This document shows, in pieces, positions 34,499 through 43,993 of a DNA stretch of 64,000 nucleotides. A model generated the notes under the pieces. That model had not been told where the DNA came from. It saw nothing but the letters and a program-made list of their open reading frames with translations, and did no database searches. This DNA comes from Bradyrhizobium zhengyangense (GTDB taxonomy: Bacteria; Pseudomonadota; Alphaproteobacteria; Rhizobiales; Xanthobacteraceae). Each line of letters begins with the position of its first letter. Position 1 is the first letter of the stretch. The stretch covers positions 310,001 to 374,000 of the forward strand of contig NZ_JAKLUA010000007.1 in NCBI RefSeq assembly GCF_022012435.1, read 5' to 3'. The position numbers and the translations under genes are program-made.

Positions 34499-36181
34499 AT
34501 GATTTTCTCCCGCATCAGTTTCAAGCTGGTCCTCATTGTTGGCATCAGTCTTGTCGGCATGATCGCGCTGGCGCCGATCGCGCTGTCGACCTTGCGCAGC
34601 CAGATGATCGCCGACCGCCAGGCCAAGACGCAGCACATGGTCGATGTCGGCTACGGCATCCTGGCGCACTACCAGAAGCTCGAGAGCGACGGAAAACTCA
34701 CGCGCGAACAGGCCCAGGCCGGCGCCATGGCGGAGATCAAGAGCCTCCGCTACGACAAGGTCGAGTATTTCTGGATCAACGACATGACCCCGAAGATGAT
34801 CATGCATCCGATCAAGCCCGAGCTTGACGGCAAGGATCTCGCGGCAATGAAGGATCCGTCCGGCAACGCGCTGTTCCTCGGCTTCGTTGACGTCGTCAAG
34901 AAGCAGGGCGCGGGCTTCTACAGCTATCTTTGGCCCAAGCCGGGCTTCGAGCAGCCGGTCGCGAAGATCTCCTATGTGAAGGGCTTTACGCCGTGGGGCT
35001 GGATCATCGGGACCGGGATCTATCTCGACGACGTCGACGCCGTGTTCCGCCAGGATGCGATGACCTTCGGCCTGGTGTGTCTTGCAGTGTTCGTGCTCGT
35101 GCTCGGCGCCTCCTTCGTGATCGGCCGCAGCGTGACGCGGCCGCTGGCCAAAATCACTGATCTCACTGAGCGCCTCGCTGCCGGTGACAGCGCTTTCGAG
35201 GTGCCCTACACCAACCGCGCTGACGAGGTCGGCGGACTCGCCAAGGCGCTGGCCGTGTTCAAGGACAATGCGTCGGCTGTGGGCCGGATGCACGCCGAGC
35301 AGCAGGAGACGAAGCAGCGCGTCGACGACGAGAAGCGCAGGACCATGGCCGATCTCGCCGGCAAGTTCGAGGCGAGCGTCCAGGCCGTCGTCCGCGACGT
35401 CTTCAACGAGGCGCGCGCGATGCAGCAGGCCGCGCAAGGCATGTCGGAGACCGCCGATAAGGCGACCGACCGCGCCAGCTTCGTCGCCACCGCCTGCCAG
35501 CAGGCCTCGAACAATGTGCAGACGGTGGCGTCCGCCGCCGGACAGCTGTCGGCCTCGATCACCGAGATCAGCCAGCGCGTTGCACAGGCTGCGACGGTCG
35601 CCGACAAGGCGGCCGCCGACGGCCAGCGCACCAACGACACCGTGCAGGGGCTCGCTCAGGCCGCCCACAAGATCGGCGAGGTCATCGACCTCATCAACCA
35701 GATCGCCTCGCAGACCAATCTGCTTGCGCTTAATGCGACCATTGAAGCCGCGCGCGCCGGCGAGGCCGGCAAGGGCTTTGCGGTGGTCGCGAGCGAAGTG
35801 AAGTCGCTGGCGAGCCAGACCGCAAAGGCGACCGACGAGATCGGCGCGCAGATCACCGCGATCCAGGCCGAGACCAACCAGGTCGTCGGCAATATCGAGA
35901 GCATCCGGGCCACCATCATGGAGGTCAACGAGATCTCCTCGTCGATCGCAGCCGCGGTCGAGGAGCAGGGTGCCGCGACGCAGGCCATTGCGCACAGCGT
36001 GCAGGAAGCGGCCTCCGGCACCGACCAGGTCTCGCAAAACATCTCCGGCGTCACCGATGCGACCGCCGAGACCGGCCAGGCCGCGGGCCGCGTGCTGCAA
36101 TCGAGCGGCCGGCTGACCGAGAAGCTGCAATCGCTGGAGAACGAGGTCAGTGCCTTCGTTGCCGGCGTGCGGGCGGCCTAG
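34499..36181 (+). CDS. Methyl-accepting chemotaxis protein
   Basis: A 560-residue chemoreceptor. TM1 (about residues 8-28) and TM2 (about 192-212) flank a periplasmic single-Cache domain (WINDMTPKMIMHPIKPELDG, GFYSYLWPKPG). A HAMP domain follows (about 213-265), then a long coiled coil with the signalling hairpin ASQTNLLALNATIEAARAGE. No C-terminal receptor pentapeptide for CheR is obvious. Single-Cache receptors of this type often bind small organic acids. The next gene begins 12 bases later, which may place both in one transcript. Confidence 0.93.
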   Translation: MIFSRISFKLVLIVGISLVGMIALAPIALSTLRSQMIADRQAKTQHMVDVGYGILAHYQKLESDGKLTREQAQAGAMAEIKSLRYDKVEYFWINDMTPKMIMHPIKPELDGKDLAAMKDPSGNALFLGFVDVVKKQGAGFYSYLWPKPGFEQPVAKISYVKGFTPWGWIIGTGIYLDDVDAVFRQDAMTFGLVCLAVFVLVLGASFVIGRSVTRPLAKITDLTERLAAGDSAFEVPYTNRADEVGGLAKALAVFKDNASAVGRMHAEQQETKQRVDDEKRRTMADLAGKFEASVQAVVRDVFNEARAMQQAAQGMSETADKATDRASFVATACQQASNNVQTVASAAGQLSASITEISQRVAQAATVADKAAADGQRTNDTVQGLAQAAHKIGEVIDLINQIASQTNLLALNATIEAARAGEAGKGFAVVASEVKSLASQTAKATDEIGAQITAIQAETNQVVGNIESIRATIMEVNEISSSIAAAVEEQGAATQAIAHSVQEAASGTDQVSQNISGVTDATAETGQAAGRVLQSSGRLTEKLQSLENEVSAFVAGVRAA

Positions 36182-36193
36182 TATGGTTGGGGG

Positions 36194-36856
36194 ATGGCTT
36201 CGTCCCCCCACCGCATCCTCCTGATCAATCCGAACAGCAACGCGGCGACCACCGCGATGATGGTCGCCATCGCGAAGTCCGCCGCGGCCGAAGCTTTCGA
36301 CATCATCGGCGCCACGGCAACGCGCGCGCCGATGATGATCGTCTCCGCGGACGCGTTGGAGGCCGCCGCGTCTGAGGTCGAAGAGATCGCGCTCGCCCAT
36401 CAAGGTTCCTGTGACGGCATCATCGTCTCGGCGTTCGGCGATCCCGGCCTCGCGGCAATCAAGGCGGAGATGAAATTGCCGGCGGTCGGCATCGGCGAGT
36501 CCTCGATGCTGGAAGCGGCCGAAGGTGGCCGCCGCTTCGGCGTCGCCACCACGACGCCGCTGCTGAAGGCGAAGATCGACGCGCTGGCCGACGCGCTGGG
36601 ATTGCGCTCGCATTACACCGGCTGCCGCTTTGCCGGCCGTGATCCGCAAGAGTTGATGCGCGATCCCCCACGATTGCGCACGGCGCTGGCGGGCGCGGTC
36701 GAGGCCTGCATCGAGCATGATCGCGCCGAGGCGGTTATCATCGGCGGCGGCCCGCTGGGTGAAGCTGCGCGCGACCTGCAGCCGATGTTTGCCGCGCCTG
36801 TCATTGCGCCGGTCCCGTCTGCCGTGGCGCGGATGATGCGGCTGATCAATACGTAG
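36194..36856 (+). CDS. Asp/Glu racemase superfamily protein lacking the catalytic cysteines
   Basis: A 220-residue protein with the fold motifs of hydantoin and aspartate racemases: LLINPNSNAATT at the N-terminus, SAFGDPGL near residue 80 and IIGGGPLGEAA near 185. In the active enzymes the first block reads CFGDPGL and the second contains GCAGM; here both cysteines are replaced (Ala80 and a Gly near 185). Classical two-base racemisation is therefore unlikely. Cys73 or Cys144 cannot take over the same positions. It may have a different activity or bind without catalysis. It lies 12 bases after the chemoreceptor. Confidence 0.8.
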   Translation: MASSPHRILLINPNSNAATTAMMVAIAKSAAAEAFDIIGATATRAPMMIVSADALEAAASEVEEIALAHQGSCDGIIVSAFGDPGLAAIKAEMKLPAVGIGESSMLEAAEGGRRFGVATTTPLLKAKIDALADALGLRSHYTGCRFAGRDPQELMRDPPRLRTALAGAVEACIEHDRAEAVIIGGGPLGEAARDLQPMFAAPVIAPVPSAVARMMRLINT

Positions 36857-36995
36857 TTTTTCCGCGTCGCGGCATCGGCCGTGACGTGGAGAACTGTTTT
36901 CCTTGACATGACCTCTGCCGTGCTCGACCTGTAACGATGTCGATGGGCGGCCCGCGCATGCCCGGCGAACAAGAAAAGCAACACGGGACAACGTC

Positions 36996-38717
36996 ATGAG
37001 TGCAGGCCTCAACGAAAAGGATTACCTCGCCACCTTGCACGGGCTGTGGGAGAAGGCGTGGCCCAAGGGCCTGCCGCGCTCGCCCAACTATCTGCACGGC
37101 GAAGTCCCCTTGACGGAATATCTGCGCGCCTGGGCCAAGCAAAGCCCCGATCGTCCCGCAGTGATCTTCTACGGTCACGTCACCACCTACGCTGATCTCG
37201 ACCGGCAGAGCGACCGCTTTGCGGCGCTGCTGCAGGCGAAGGGCGTGCGTAAGGGCGATCGCGTCGCCGTCTTCCTGCCGAACTGTCCGCAATTCCACAT
37301 CGTGTTCTTCGGCATCCTGAAGCTCGGTGCGGTCCATGTTCCCGTGAGCCCGCTGTCGCGTGCGTTCGAGCTCTCCTATGAGCTGAACGACACCAAGGCC
37401 GAAGTGATCGTGGCGCTCGACCAGCTCATTCCTGTCGTCGAGCAGGTGAGGGGCGAGGTGAGCCTGCGCGAGATCATCGTCACCAGCTTTGCCGATGTCG
37501 TGCCCGTCACGCCCACCTTTCCGACGCCGGATTCGATCCGCACGCCGCGCATTGCGGTTGCAGGCGCGACCGATCTTCTGCCTGCCCTTGCCGCGCTTCC
37601 CGCACCCGTGCCGCTGCCGCCGCCCGGCCTCGATGAGGTCGCCGCGCTCAACTACACCGGCGGCACCACCGGCATGCCCAAGGGCTGCGTCCATACCCAC
37701 CGCGACATGGTCTATACGGCCGCCGCCAATTACGGCATCTCGCTGCTGGCGGACGAGAGCAGCACCTTCCTGTCGTTCTTCCCGGAGTTCTGGATTGCCG
37801 GCGAAAATCTCGGTTTGATCTTCCCGCTGTTTTCAGGCGCGACGCTGGTGCTGCTGGCGCGCTGGGATGCCGTCGGCGCGATGGCCGCGATCGACAAGTA
37901 CAAGGTGACGATCACGGCGATGCCCGTCGACGGCGCGGTCGAGTTGATGGACCATCCGCGCTGGAGCGAGTTCGATCTGTCGTCGCTGCAACAGGTCCGC
38001 GTGGTCTCCTTCGTCAAGAAGCTCAACGCCGACTATCGCGAACGCTGGAAGGACCTCACGGGCACCATCCTCATGGAGGCGGCCTGGGGCATGACGGAGA
38101 CCCACACCTCCAACACGTTCACATCAGGTTTCCAGGACGACGATTTCGATCTCAACAATCAGCCGATCTTCGTCGGGCTGCCGGTTCCCGGCGCCGAGTT
38201 CAAGATCACCGATTTCGAGACCGGCGCGCTGCTGCCGCTCGGTGCGGAAGGCGAGATCCGCGTGCGCACGCCCTCGCTGCTCAAGAGCTACTGGAACAAG
38301 CCGGAGGCGACTGCGGAGTCGCTGATCGACGGCTGGCTGCGCACCGGCGACATCGGCGTCATCGACAAGGACGGCTTTCTGCACTTCCTCGGCCGCCGCA
38401 AGGAGATGCTGAAGGTCAAGGGCATGAGCGTGTTTCCGCCGGAGATCGAGGCACTGCTCGGCCAGCATCCGAAGGTGCTGGGCTCCGGCGTGGTCGGTCG
38501 CGACGATCCCGACAAGGGTCAGGTGCCGGTGGCCTATATCCAGCTCAAGCCCGAGGCCGTCGGCACCGTCTCCGGCGAAGATATTCGCGCCTGGTGCGCC
38601 GAGCGAATGGCCGTCTACAAGGTGCCGGAGGTGCGCATCATCGACGCGCTGCCGTTGACCGCAACGGGCAAGGTGAAGAAGCAGGACCTCAACCCGAACC
38701 AGCCTGCTGCAGCCTGA
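36996..38717 (+). CDS. Acyl-CoA synthetase (AMP-forming)
   Basis: A 573-residue ANL-superfamily ligase that activates a carboxylic acid to its CoA thioester. The P-loop NYTGGTTGMPKG lies at residues 219-230, and AWGMTETHTSN, GWLRTGDIG and the C-terminal lysine in LPLTATGKVKKQDL are all present. The substrate is unknown; the gene spacing of 12 bases to a single-chain acyl-CoA carboxylase suggests its product is the carboxylase substrate. A sigma-54 activator gene follows that. About 140 bases separate it from the racemase-like gene, so it probably has its own promoter. Confidence 0.92.
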   Translation: MSAGLNEKDYLATLHGLWEKAWPKGLPRSPNYLHGEVPLTEYLRAWAKQSPDRPAVIFYGHVTTYADLDRQSDRFAALLQAKGVRKGDRVAVFLPNCPQFHIVFFGILKLGAVHVPVSPLSRAFELSYELNDTKAEVIVALDQLIPVVEQVRGEVSLREIIVTSFADVVPVTPTFPTPDSIRTPRIAVAGATDLLPALAALPAPVPLPPPGLDEVAALNYTGGTTGMPKGCVHTHRDMVYTAAANYGISLLADESSTFLSFFPEFWIAGENLGLIFPLFSGATLVLLARWDAVGAMAAIDKYKVTITAMPVDGAVELMDHPRWSEFDLSSLQQVRVVSFVKKLNADYRERWKDLTGTILMEAAWGMTETHTSNTFTSGFQDDDFDLNNQPIFVGLPVPGAEFKITDFETGALLPLGAEGEIRVRTPSLLKSYWNKPEATAESLIDGWLRTGDIGVIDKDGFLHFLGRRKEMLKVKGMSVFPPEIEALLGQHPKVLGSGVVGRDDPDKGQVPVAYIQLKPEAVGTVSGEDIRAWCAERMAVYKVPEVRIIDALPLTATGKVKKQDLNPNQPAAA

Positions 38718-38729
38718 GCGAGAGAGACG

Positions 38730-41700
38730 ATGTCGTTCAAGAAACTCCTGATCGCCAATCGCGGTGAGATCGCCATCCGCATCGCGCGCGCCGCGGCCGA
38801 CGCCGGCATCGCCACGGTCGCGATCCATCCCGCTGAAGATGCGCTCTCTCTGCATGTGCGCGTCGCCGACGAGGCGATCGAAATCCCCGGTCGCGGCGCA
38901 CGGGCCTATCTCGATATCGAGGCCGTGGTGAAGGCGGCGAAAGGCGCGGGTTGCGATGCGGTCCATCCCGGCTACGGCTTCCTCAGCGAGAACGCGGCGT
39001 TCGCGAAAGCCTGCGCCGATGTGGGCATTGTCTTCGTCGGGCCGAAGCCGGCCGCGCTGGAACTGTTCGGCGACAAGGTGGCTGCACGGCAATTGGCAAA
39101 GCGTTGCGGCGTGCCCATCATCGCCGGCACCAGCGGGCCGTCGTCGCTGGAGGAGATCACCGCGTTCTTCACCTCGCTCGGCAGCAATGCGGCGATCGTC
39201 ATCAAGGCGATGGCGGGCGGCGGTGGCCGCGGCATGCGCGTTGTGGAGAATGCTTCCGATCTTGCGGAGGCCTATGCGCGCTGCCAGTCCGAAGCCAAGG
39301 CGGCGTTCGGCTTCGATGGCGTCTATGCCGAGCGGCTGATCCGTCAGGCGCGCCATATCGAGGTGCAGATCATCGGCGACCGTCATGGTGCGATCTCGCA
39401 TCTCTGGGAGCGGGAATGCACCATCCAGCGCCGGCATCAGAAGCTGATCGAGGTGGCGCCGAGCCCGTCGCTCAGCGACGGCTTGCGCGGCCGTATCATC
39501 GAGGCGGCGAAGCAGTTGGCGGCGGCCGCGTCGTACGACAATCTCGGCACCTTCGAATTCCTCATCGACGGCACCGCCGAAGATAGTTTTGCCTTCATCG
39601 AGGCCAATCCGCGGCTTCAGGTCGAGCACACCGTGACGGAAGAGGTGCTCGGCCTCGACCTCGTCCGTGCCCAGCTTGCGATTGCCGCTGGCAGCTCATT
39701 GGCTTCGCTGGGCCTCTTGCAAAGCGGGATTCCCAAGCCGCGCGGCTACGCCATGCAGCTACGTGTCAACATGGAGACGCTGGACGAAACGGGGGCGACG
39801 CATCCGACCGGCGGCGTGCTCGCCGTGTTCGAGCCCCCGTCGGGCCCCGGCGTCCGCGTCGACAGTTTTGGCTATGCCGGCTACAAGACCAGCGCGGCCT
39901 TTGACTCGCTGCTCGCAAAAGTCATCGTGCATACGCCGGGCGAGGCCTGGCACGACGTGGTCGCAAAAGCCTCGCGCGCCCTGCGCGAGTTCCGGATCGA
40001 CGGCGTCGTCACCAACATCGCCTTTCTGCAGGCGGTGCTGGCACATCCCGACTTCAAAACCAACCGCATCGCGACCGATTTCATCGATCGCAATATCGCC
40101 AAGCTGGTCGAGGCGGCGGACGGCGCGGCCAAGCCGCTCTATTTTGCGGCGGCCGAGCGTGGCGGCGCGCATGCCGCCGAGGCGCACGTCGCGCAAGCGG
40201 TTCCCGAAGGTGCCGTGATGGTCGCGGCGCCCTTGCAGGGCACCATCGTCACCATTCAGGTCAAAGAGGGCGAGATCGTGCGCCCTGGCCAGCAGCTCGC
40301 CGTGATCGAGTCCATGAAGATGGAGCATCTTGTCATGGCCGAGCAGGGCGGCCGGGTCATGAAGCTCGCCGCGGGCGACGGCGTCACGCTGCTTCATGGC
40401 GAGCCGATCATGTATCTCGAGCCGCTCGATGTCGCGGCCGATCATTCGGCGGCGGAAGCCGATGTCGATCTCGATCATATCCGCCCTGATCTTGCCGAGT
40501 TGATCGCCCGCCAGGCGAATACGCTCGACGAAAACCGCCCGGCTTCGGTCGAGCGCCGCCGCAACACCAACCAGCGCACCGCGCGCGAGAACGTCGCACA
40601 GCTCGTCGACGACGGCTCGTTCATGGAATACGGCAGCCTCGCCATCGCGGCGCAGCGGCGCAGGCGCAAGCTCGACGATCTCATCAAGAACACGCCGGCC
40701 GACGGCCTCGTCATGGGCGTTGCCACCGTGAACGCCGAAAAATTCAGCCCCGAGGCCACGCGCTGCATCGTCGTGGCCTACGACTACACCGTGCTCGCGG
40801 GCACGCAGGGGCACATGAACCACAAGAAGATCGATCGCATGCTGACCCTTGCGGAAGACTGGCGCGTGCCGCTGGTGTTTTACGCCGAAGGCGGCGGCGG
40901 CCGGCCCGGTGACACCGACCGGCTCGGCATGACCGGGCTCGACGGCCCGTCCTTCGTGCAGTTCGCAAGGCTCTCCGGCCTCGTGCCAGTCATCGGCGTC
41001 GTCTCCGGCTATTGCTTCGCCGGCAACGCCGCGATGCTCGGCTGCTGCGACGTCATCATCGCCACCAGGAATGCCTCGATCGGCATGGGCGGCCCCGCCA
41101 TGATCGAGGGCGGCGGCCTTGGCGTCTATCATCCGGCCGAGGTCGGCCCAGTCTCGTTCCAGTCGCCGAACGGCGTGATCGATATCCTGGTCGAGGACGA
41201 GGAGGAGGCGACCTCGGTTGCGCAGAAATACCTCTCTTACTTCCAGGGCGCAGTGAAGGATTGGGAGGCTGCCGATCAACGCCTGCTCCGGCGCGCCATC
41301 CCCGAGAATCGCCTGCGCGTCTACGACATCCGCAACGTGATCGATCTTGTCGCCGACAAGGACAGCGTGCTGGAGCTGCGCCGCGACTACGGCGTCGGCA
41401 TGATCACCGCGCTGATCCGCATCGAGGGCAAGCCGTTCGGCCTGATCGCCAACAATCCGCGCCATCTCGGCGGCGCCATCGATGCCGATGCCGGCGACAA
41501 GGCCGCGCGGTTCCTCCAGCTCTGCGATGCCTTCGATCTGCCTGTTGTCTCGCTCTGCGACACGCCCGGCTTCATGGTTGGGCCGGAAGCGGAGAAGACC
41601 GCGATCGTCCGCCACGTCTCGCGCATGTTCGTCACAGGCGCAAGCCTCACCGTGCCGCTGTTCGGCATCGTGCTGCGCAAGGGCTACGGACTTGGCGCGC

Positions 41701-42035
41701 AGTCGATGATCGGCGGCGGCTTCCATGCCTCGTTCTTCACCGCGGCCTGGCCGACCGGCGAGTTCGGCGGCATGGGCCTGGAAGGCTATGTCCGCCTCGG
41801 CTTCCGCAAGGAGATGGAGGCGATCGCCGACCCCGAGGAGCGTGAGACTTATTACCGCAACAAGGTCGCCGAGCTCTACGCCAACGGCAAGGCGGTCTCG
41901 ATCGCCTCGGTGTTCGAGATCGACAACGTCATTGACCCCGCCGAGACGCGGCGCTGGATCATGGCAGGCCTGCGCTCGGTGCCGAAGCCGCCGGTGCGGA
42001 CGGAGAAGAAGCGGCCATGCATCGACACGTGGTGA
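38730..42035 (+). CDS. Single-chain multidomain acyl-CoA carboxylase
   Basis: A 1101-residue biotin carboxylase in which all parts lie on one chain: biotin carboxylase (about residues 1-450, LIANRGEIAIRI, GGGGRGMRVV, ERECTIQRRHQK), biotin carrier (about 490-565, Lys530 in VIESMKMEHL) and both carboxyltransferase halves (about 590-1085, VIGVVSGYCFAGNAAMLGCC, CDTPGFMVGPEAEK). Most bacterial enzymes split these over two or more subunits; single-chain long-chain acyl-CoA carboxylases are known from mycobacteria and Rhodopseudomonas. It carboxylates acyl-CoA at the alpha carbon. The CoA ligase directly upstream probably supplies its substrate. Confidence 0.93.
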   Translation: MSFKKLLIANRGEIAIRIARAAADAGIATVAIHPAEDALSLHVRVADEAIEIPGRGARAYLDIEAVVKAAKGAGCDAVHPGYGFLSENAAFAKACADVGIVFVGPKPAALELFGDKVAARQLAKRCGVPIIAGTSGPSSLEEITAFFTSLGSNAAIVIKAMAGGGGRGMRVVENASDLAEAYARCQSEAKAAFGFDGVYAERLIRQARHIEVQIIGDRHGAISHLWERECTIQRRHQKLIEVAPSPSLSDGLRGRIIEAAKQLAAAASYDNLGTFEFLIDGTAEDSFAFIEANPRLQVEHTVTEEVLGLDLVRAQLAIAAGSSLASLGLLQSGIPKPRGYAMQLRVNMETLDETGATHPTGGVLAVFEPPSGPGVRVDSFGYAGYKTSAAFDSLLAKVIVHTPGEAWHDVVAKASRALREFRIDGVVTNIAFLQAVLAHPDFKTNRIATDFIDRNIAKLVEAADGAAKPLYFAAAERGGAHAAEAHVAQAVPEGAVMVAAPLQGTIVTIQVKEGEIVRPGQQLAVIESMKMEHLVMAEQGGRVMKLAAGDGVTLLHGEPIMYLEPLDVAADHSAAEADVDLDHIRPDLAELIARQANTLDENRPASVERRRNTNQRTARENVAQLVDDGSFMEYGSLAIAAQRRRRKLDDLIKNTPADGLVMGVATVNAEKFSPEATRCIVVAYDYTVLAGTQGHMNHKKIDRMLTLAEDWRVPLVFYAEGGGGRPGDTDRLGMTGLDGPSFVQFARLSGLVPVIGVVSGYCFAGNAAMLGCCDVIIATRNASIGMGGPAMIEGGGLGVYHPAEVGPVSFQSPNGVIDILVEDEEEATSVAQKYLSYFQGAVKDWEAADQRLLRRAIPENRLRVYDIRNVIDLVADKDSVLELRRDYGVGMITALIRIEGKPFGLIANNPRHLGGAIDADAGDKAARFLQLCDAFDLPVVSLCDTPGFMVGPEAEKTAIVRHVSRMFVTGASLTVPLFGIVLRKGYGLGAQSMIGGGFHASFFTAAWPTGEFGGMGLEGYVRLGFRKEMEAIADPEERETYYRNKVAELYANGKAVSIASVFEIDNVIDPAETRRWIMAGLRSVPKPPVRTEKKRPCIDTW

Positions 42036-42142
42036 GGGCGGTGCAGCAATAGCCTGAGCTGACAGCGAAAACCGGTTCCCGATTGACATCCCCGCCTGTG
42101 GTGCCAGACTTTGCATCATAATACAGGGTGGAGACGTCTGCG

Positions 42143-43993
42143 ATGGCCAGCCTTTCGGCCTCGAACCATGTCGCCCGTGTCTTGTCCGTGGCCAATCATG
42201 CGGCCGACGTCGACGCATCGTCGCGCATCGAGAACTCCTGGCGGCGCTGCCTGATCAGCCACAGGCTCGATCCCGCCCGTCAGGGCCCGCCGCAGACGCT
42301 CACCGAAGCCGAGATCCGCCACGTCGCCGAGCCGATGGAAGAGACCATCCGGCAGCTAACGCCCGAGCTCGACGATCTCGCCCGCGTACTGCGCGACGCC
42401 GGCTATTGCGTCAATCTGGCCGACGCCAACGCGACCATGCTGTTCAGCCGCCTGCCTGGAGAGGCCGACGCGCGGATGTTCATGGACTGGAAGATCTACA
42501 CCGGTTCGAACTTTGCCGAGACCTTCGAGGGCACCAATGGTCTCGGGACCTGCCTTGCCGAGCAGAAGCCGATCCTGGTGCATCGCGACGAGCATTTTCG
42601 TGCGCAGTGGCACATGTTCTCCTGCGCGGTGGCGCCGTTGTTCGACCAGGCCGGGCGTCTCGCCGGCGCTGTGAACATTACCTCGTGCCGCGAGGATCTC
42701 GAACGCGCCGCGCATCAGCTCGCGCTCGCGGTGACCATGGAGGCGACGCGGCGGATGGAGGGGGCGATCTTCCGCGATCACTTCCGCAACGCCTGGATCG
42801 CGACCGTGCCCGGCGATGGCGGCAGCGGCCTGCTCGCCTATGACGAGGATCGTCGCATCGTCGGCGCCTGCCGCTCCGCCCGCGCACTGCTCGGCCTCAC
42901 CGACGGCTTGATCGCCTCGGGCATCGACCTGTCGCGCTACATCAAGCTCGATCATGCGCGTAACGTCGACGAGGTCGTCGAGCTGCGCCGCGCCGACGGC
43001 CGTCCGCTGGGTCAGAGCCATGTCTCCCCGCCGCTGCGCGCAAAACCCTCTCCGCTCGGGCAAGATGCGCCCGTCGATCGCTTCGATGCGCTGCATCGGC
43101 TCGCCGGTCGCGATCCCGGCCTCATCAGAAGCGTGAAGCGCCTCCGGAGCATCGGCGATCACAATCTGCCGGTGCTGCTGCACGGCGAGACCGGCGTCGG
43201 CAAGGATGTGTTCGCGCGCGCCATCCACGCGGCCAGCAACCGCGCGCGCAACAATTACGTCGCGCTGAATTGCGCGGCGATGCCGGAGAGCCTGATCGAC
43301 GCCGAGCTGTTCGGCTACGAGGCCGGGGCGTTCACCGGCGCGCGGCGCGATGGCTCGAAGGGCCTGATCGTGCAGGCGGATGGCGGAACGCTGTTCCTGG
43401 ATGAGATCGGCGACATGCCGATCGCGCTGCAGACGCGCCTCTTGCGCGTGCTGGAAAATCGCGAGGTCTGGCCGCTCGGAGCGCTGAAGCCGGTGCCGGT
43501 GGATATCCGCCTGATCAGCGCAACCCATCGCGATCTCGGCCGCATGGCGGAGGAGGGGGCCTTCCGCGCCGATCTCTATTTCCGCCTGCGCGGCATGGAG
43601 GTGCGGCTGCCGGCGCTGCGCGAGCGCGCTGACAGGGATGACATCATCGCCCAGATCGCGCGCGAGGAGGCGCCGAACTGCCGCCTCTCGAGCGAAGCCT
43701 GGGCGCTGCTCTCGGCCTATCCCTATCCCGGCAACATGCGCCAGCTCCGCCATGTGCTGCGGCTCGCCGGCTGTACGGCGGAGGATGGCGTCATCACCGA
43801 CGCCGATCTCGATCTGCCACCGTTCGGCGGGAGGGCTGCGGAGACTGATCTCGCAGCTGCCGAGCGCGCGACGATCGTGGAAGCGCTCCGCCAGCACGGT
43901 GGCCGCGTGACGGAAGCAGCGCGTGCCCTGAAACTCAGCCGCGCGACGTTGTATCGCAAGATCAAGCAGCTGAAGATCGAGACCGCGCGGTAG
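42143..43993 (+). CDS. Sigma-54-dependent transcriptional activator, AcoR type
   Basis: A 616-residue enhancer-binding protein. An N-terminal GAF-like sensor (about residues 60-200) precedes the AAA+ domain with Walker A GETGVGKDVFARAIH, the sigma-54 contact GAFTGARR and Walker B GGTLFLDEIGDMP, and a C-terminal Fis-type helix-turn-helix (RVTEAARALKLSRATLYRKI). GGTGGAG lies nine bases before ATG 42143. It lies 108 bases after the carboxylase gene and is likely its regulator. I could not find a -24/-12 promoter in front of the ligase or this gene; one near 42099 is a base out of spacing. Confidence 0.93.
   Translation: MASLSASNHVARVLSVANHAADVDASSRIENSWRRCLISHRLDPARQGPPQTLTEAEIRHVAEPMEETIRQLTPELDDLARVLRDAGYCVNLADANATMLFSRLPGEADARMFMDWKIYTGSNFAETFEGTNGLGTCLAEQKPILVHRDEHFRAQWHMFSCAVAPLFDQAGRLAGAVNITSCREDLERAAHQLALAVTMEATRRMEGAIFRDHFRNAWIATVPGDGGSGLLAYDEDRRIVGACRSARALLGLTDGLIASGIDLSRYIKLDHARNVDEVVELRRADGRPLGQSHVSPPLRAKPSPLGQDAPVDRFDALHRLAGRDPGLIRSVKRLRSIGDHNLPVLLHGETGVGKDVFARAIHAASNRARNNYVALNCAAMPESLIDAELFGYEAGAFTGARRDGSKGLIVQADGGTLFLDEIGDMPIALQTRLLRVLENREVWPLGALKPVPVDIRLISATHRDLGRMAEEGAFRADLYFRLRGMEVRLPALRERADRDDIIAQIAREEAPNCRLSSEAWALLSAYPYPGNMRQLRHVLRLAGCTAEDGVITDADLDLPPFGGRAAETDLAAAERATIVEALRQHGGRVTEAARALKLSRATLYRKIKQLKIETAR

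Noticed and set aside
34367..37012. 881-codon minus-strand frame opposite the chemoreceptor and racemase-like gene
   Set aside because: It crosses two well-supported plus-strand genes and has the low-complexity composition of a reverse-frame shadow.
42099..42116. Possible sigma-54 promoter (TGGTGC...TTGCA) before the AcoR-like gene
   Set aside because: The spacing between the GG and GC elements is 11 bases instead of the required 10.
39759..42218. 819-codon minus-strand frame opposite the carboxylase
   Set aside because: Antisense to conserved biotin carboxylase and transferase motifs, with no motif of its own.
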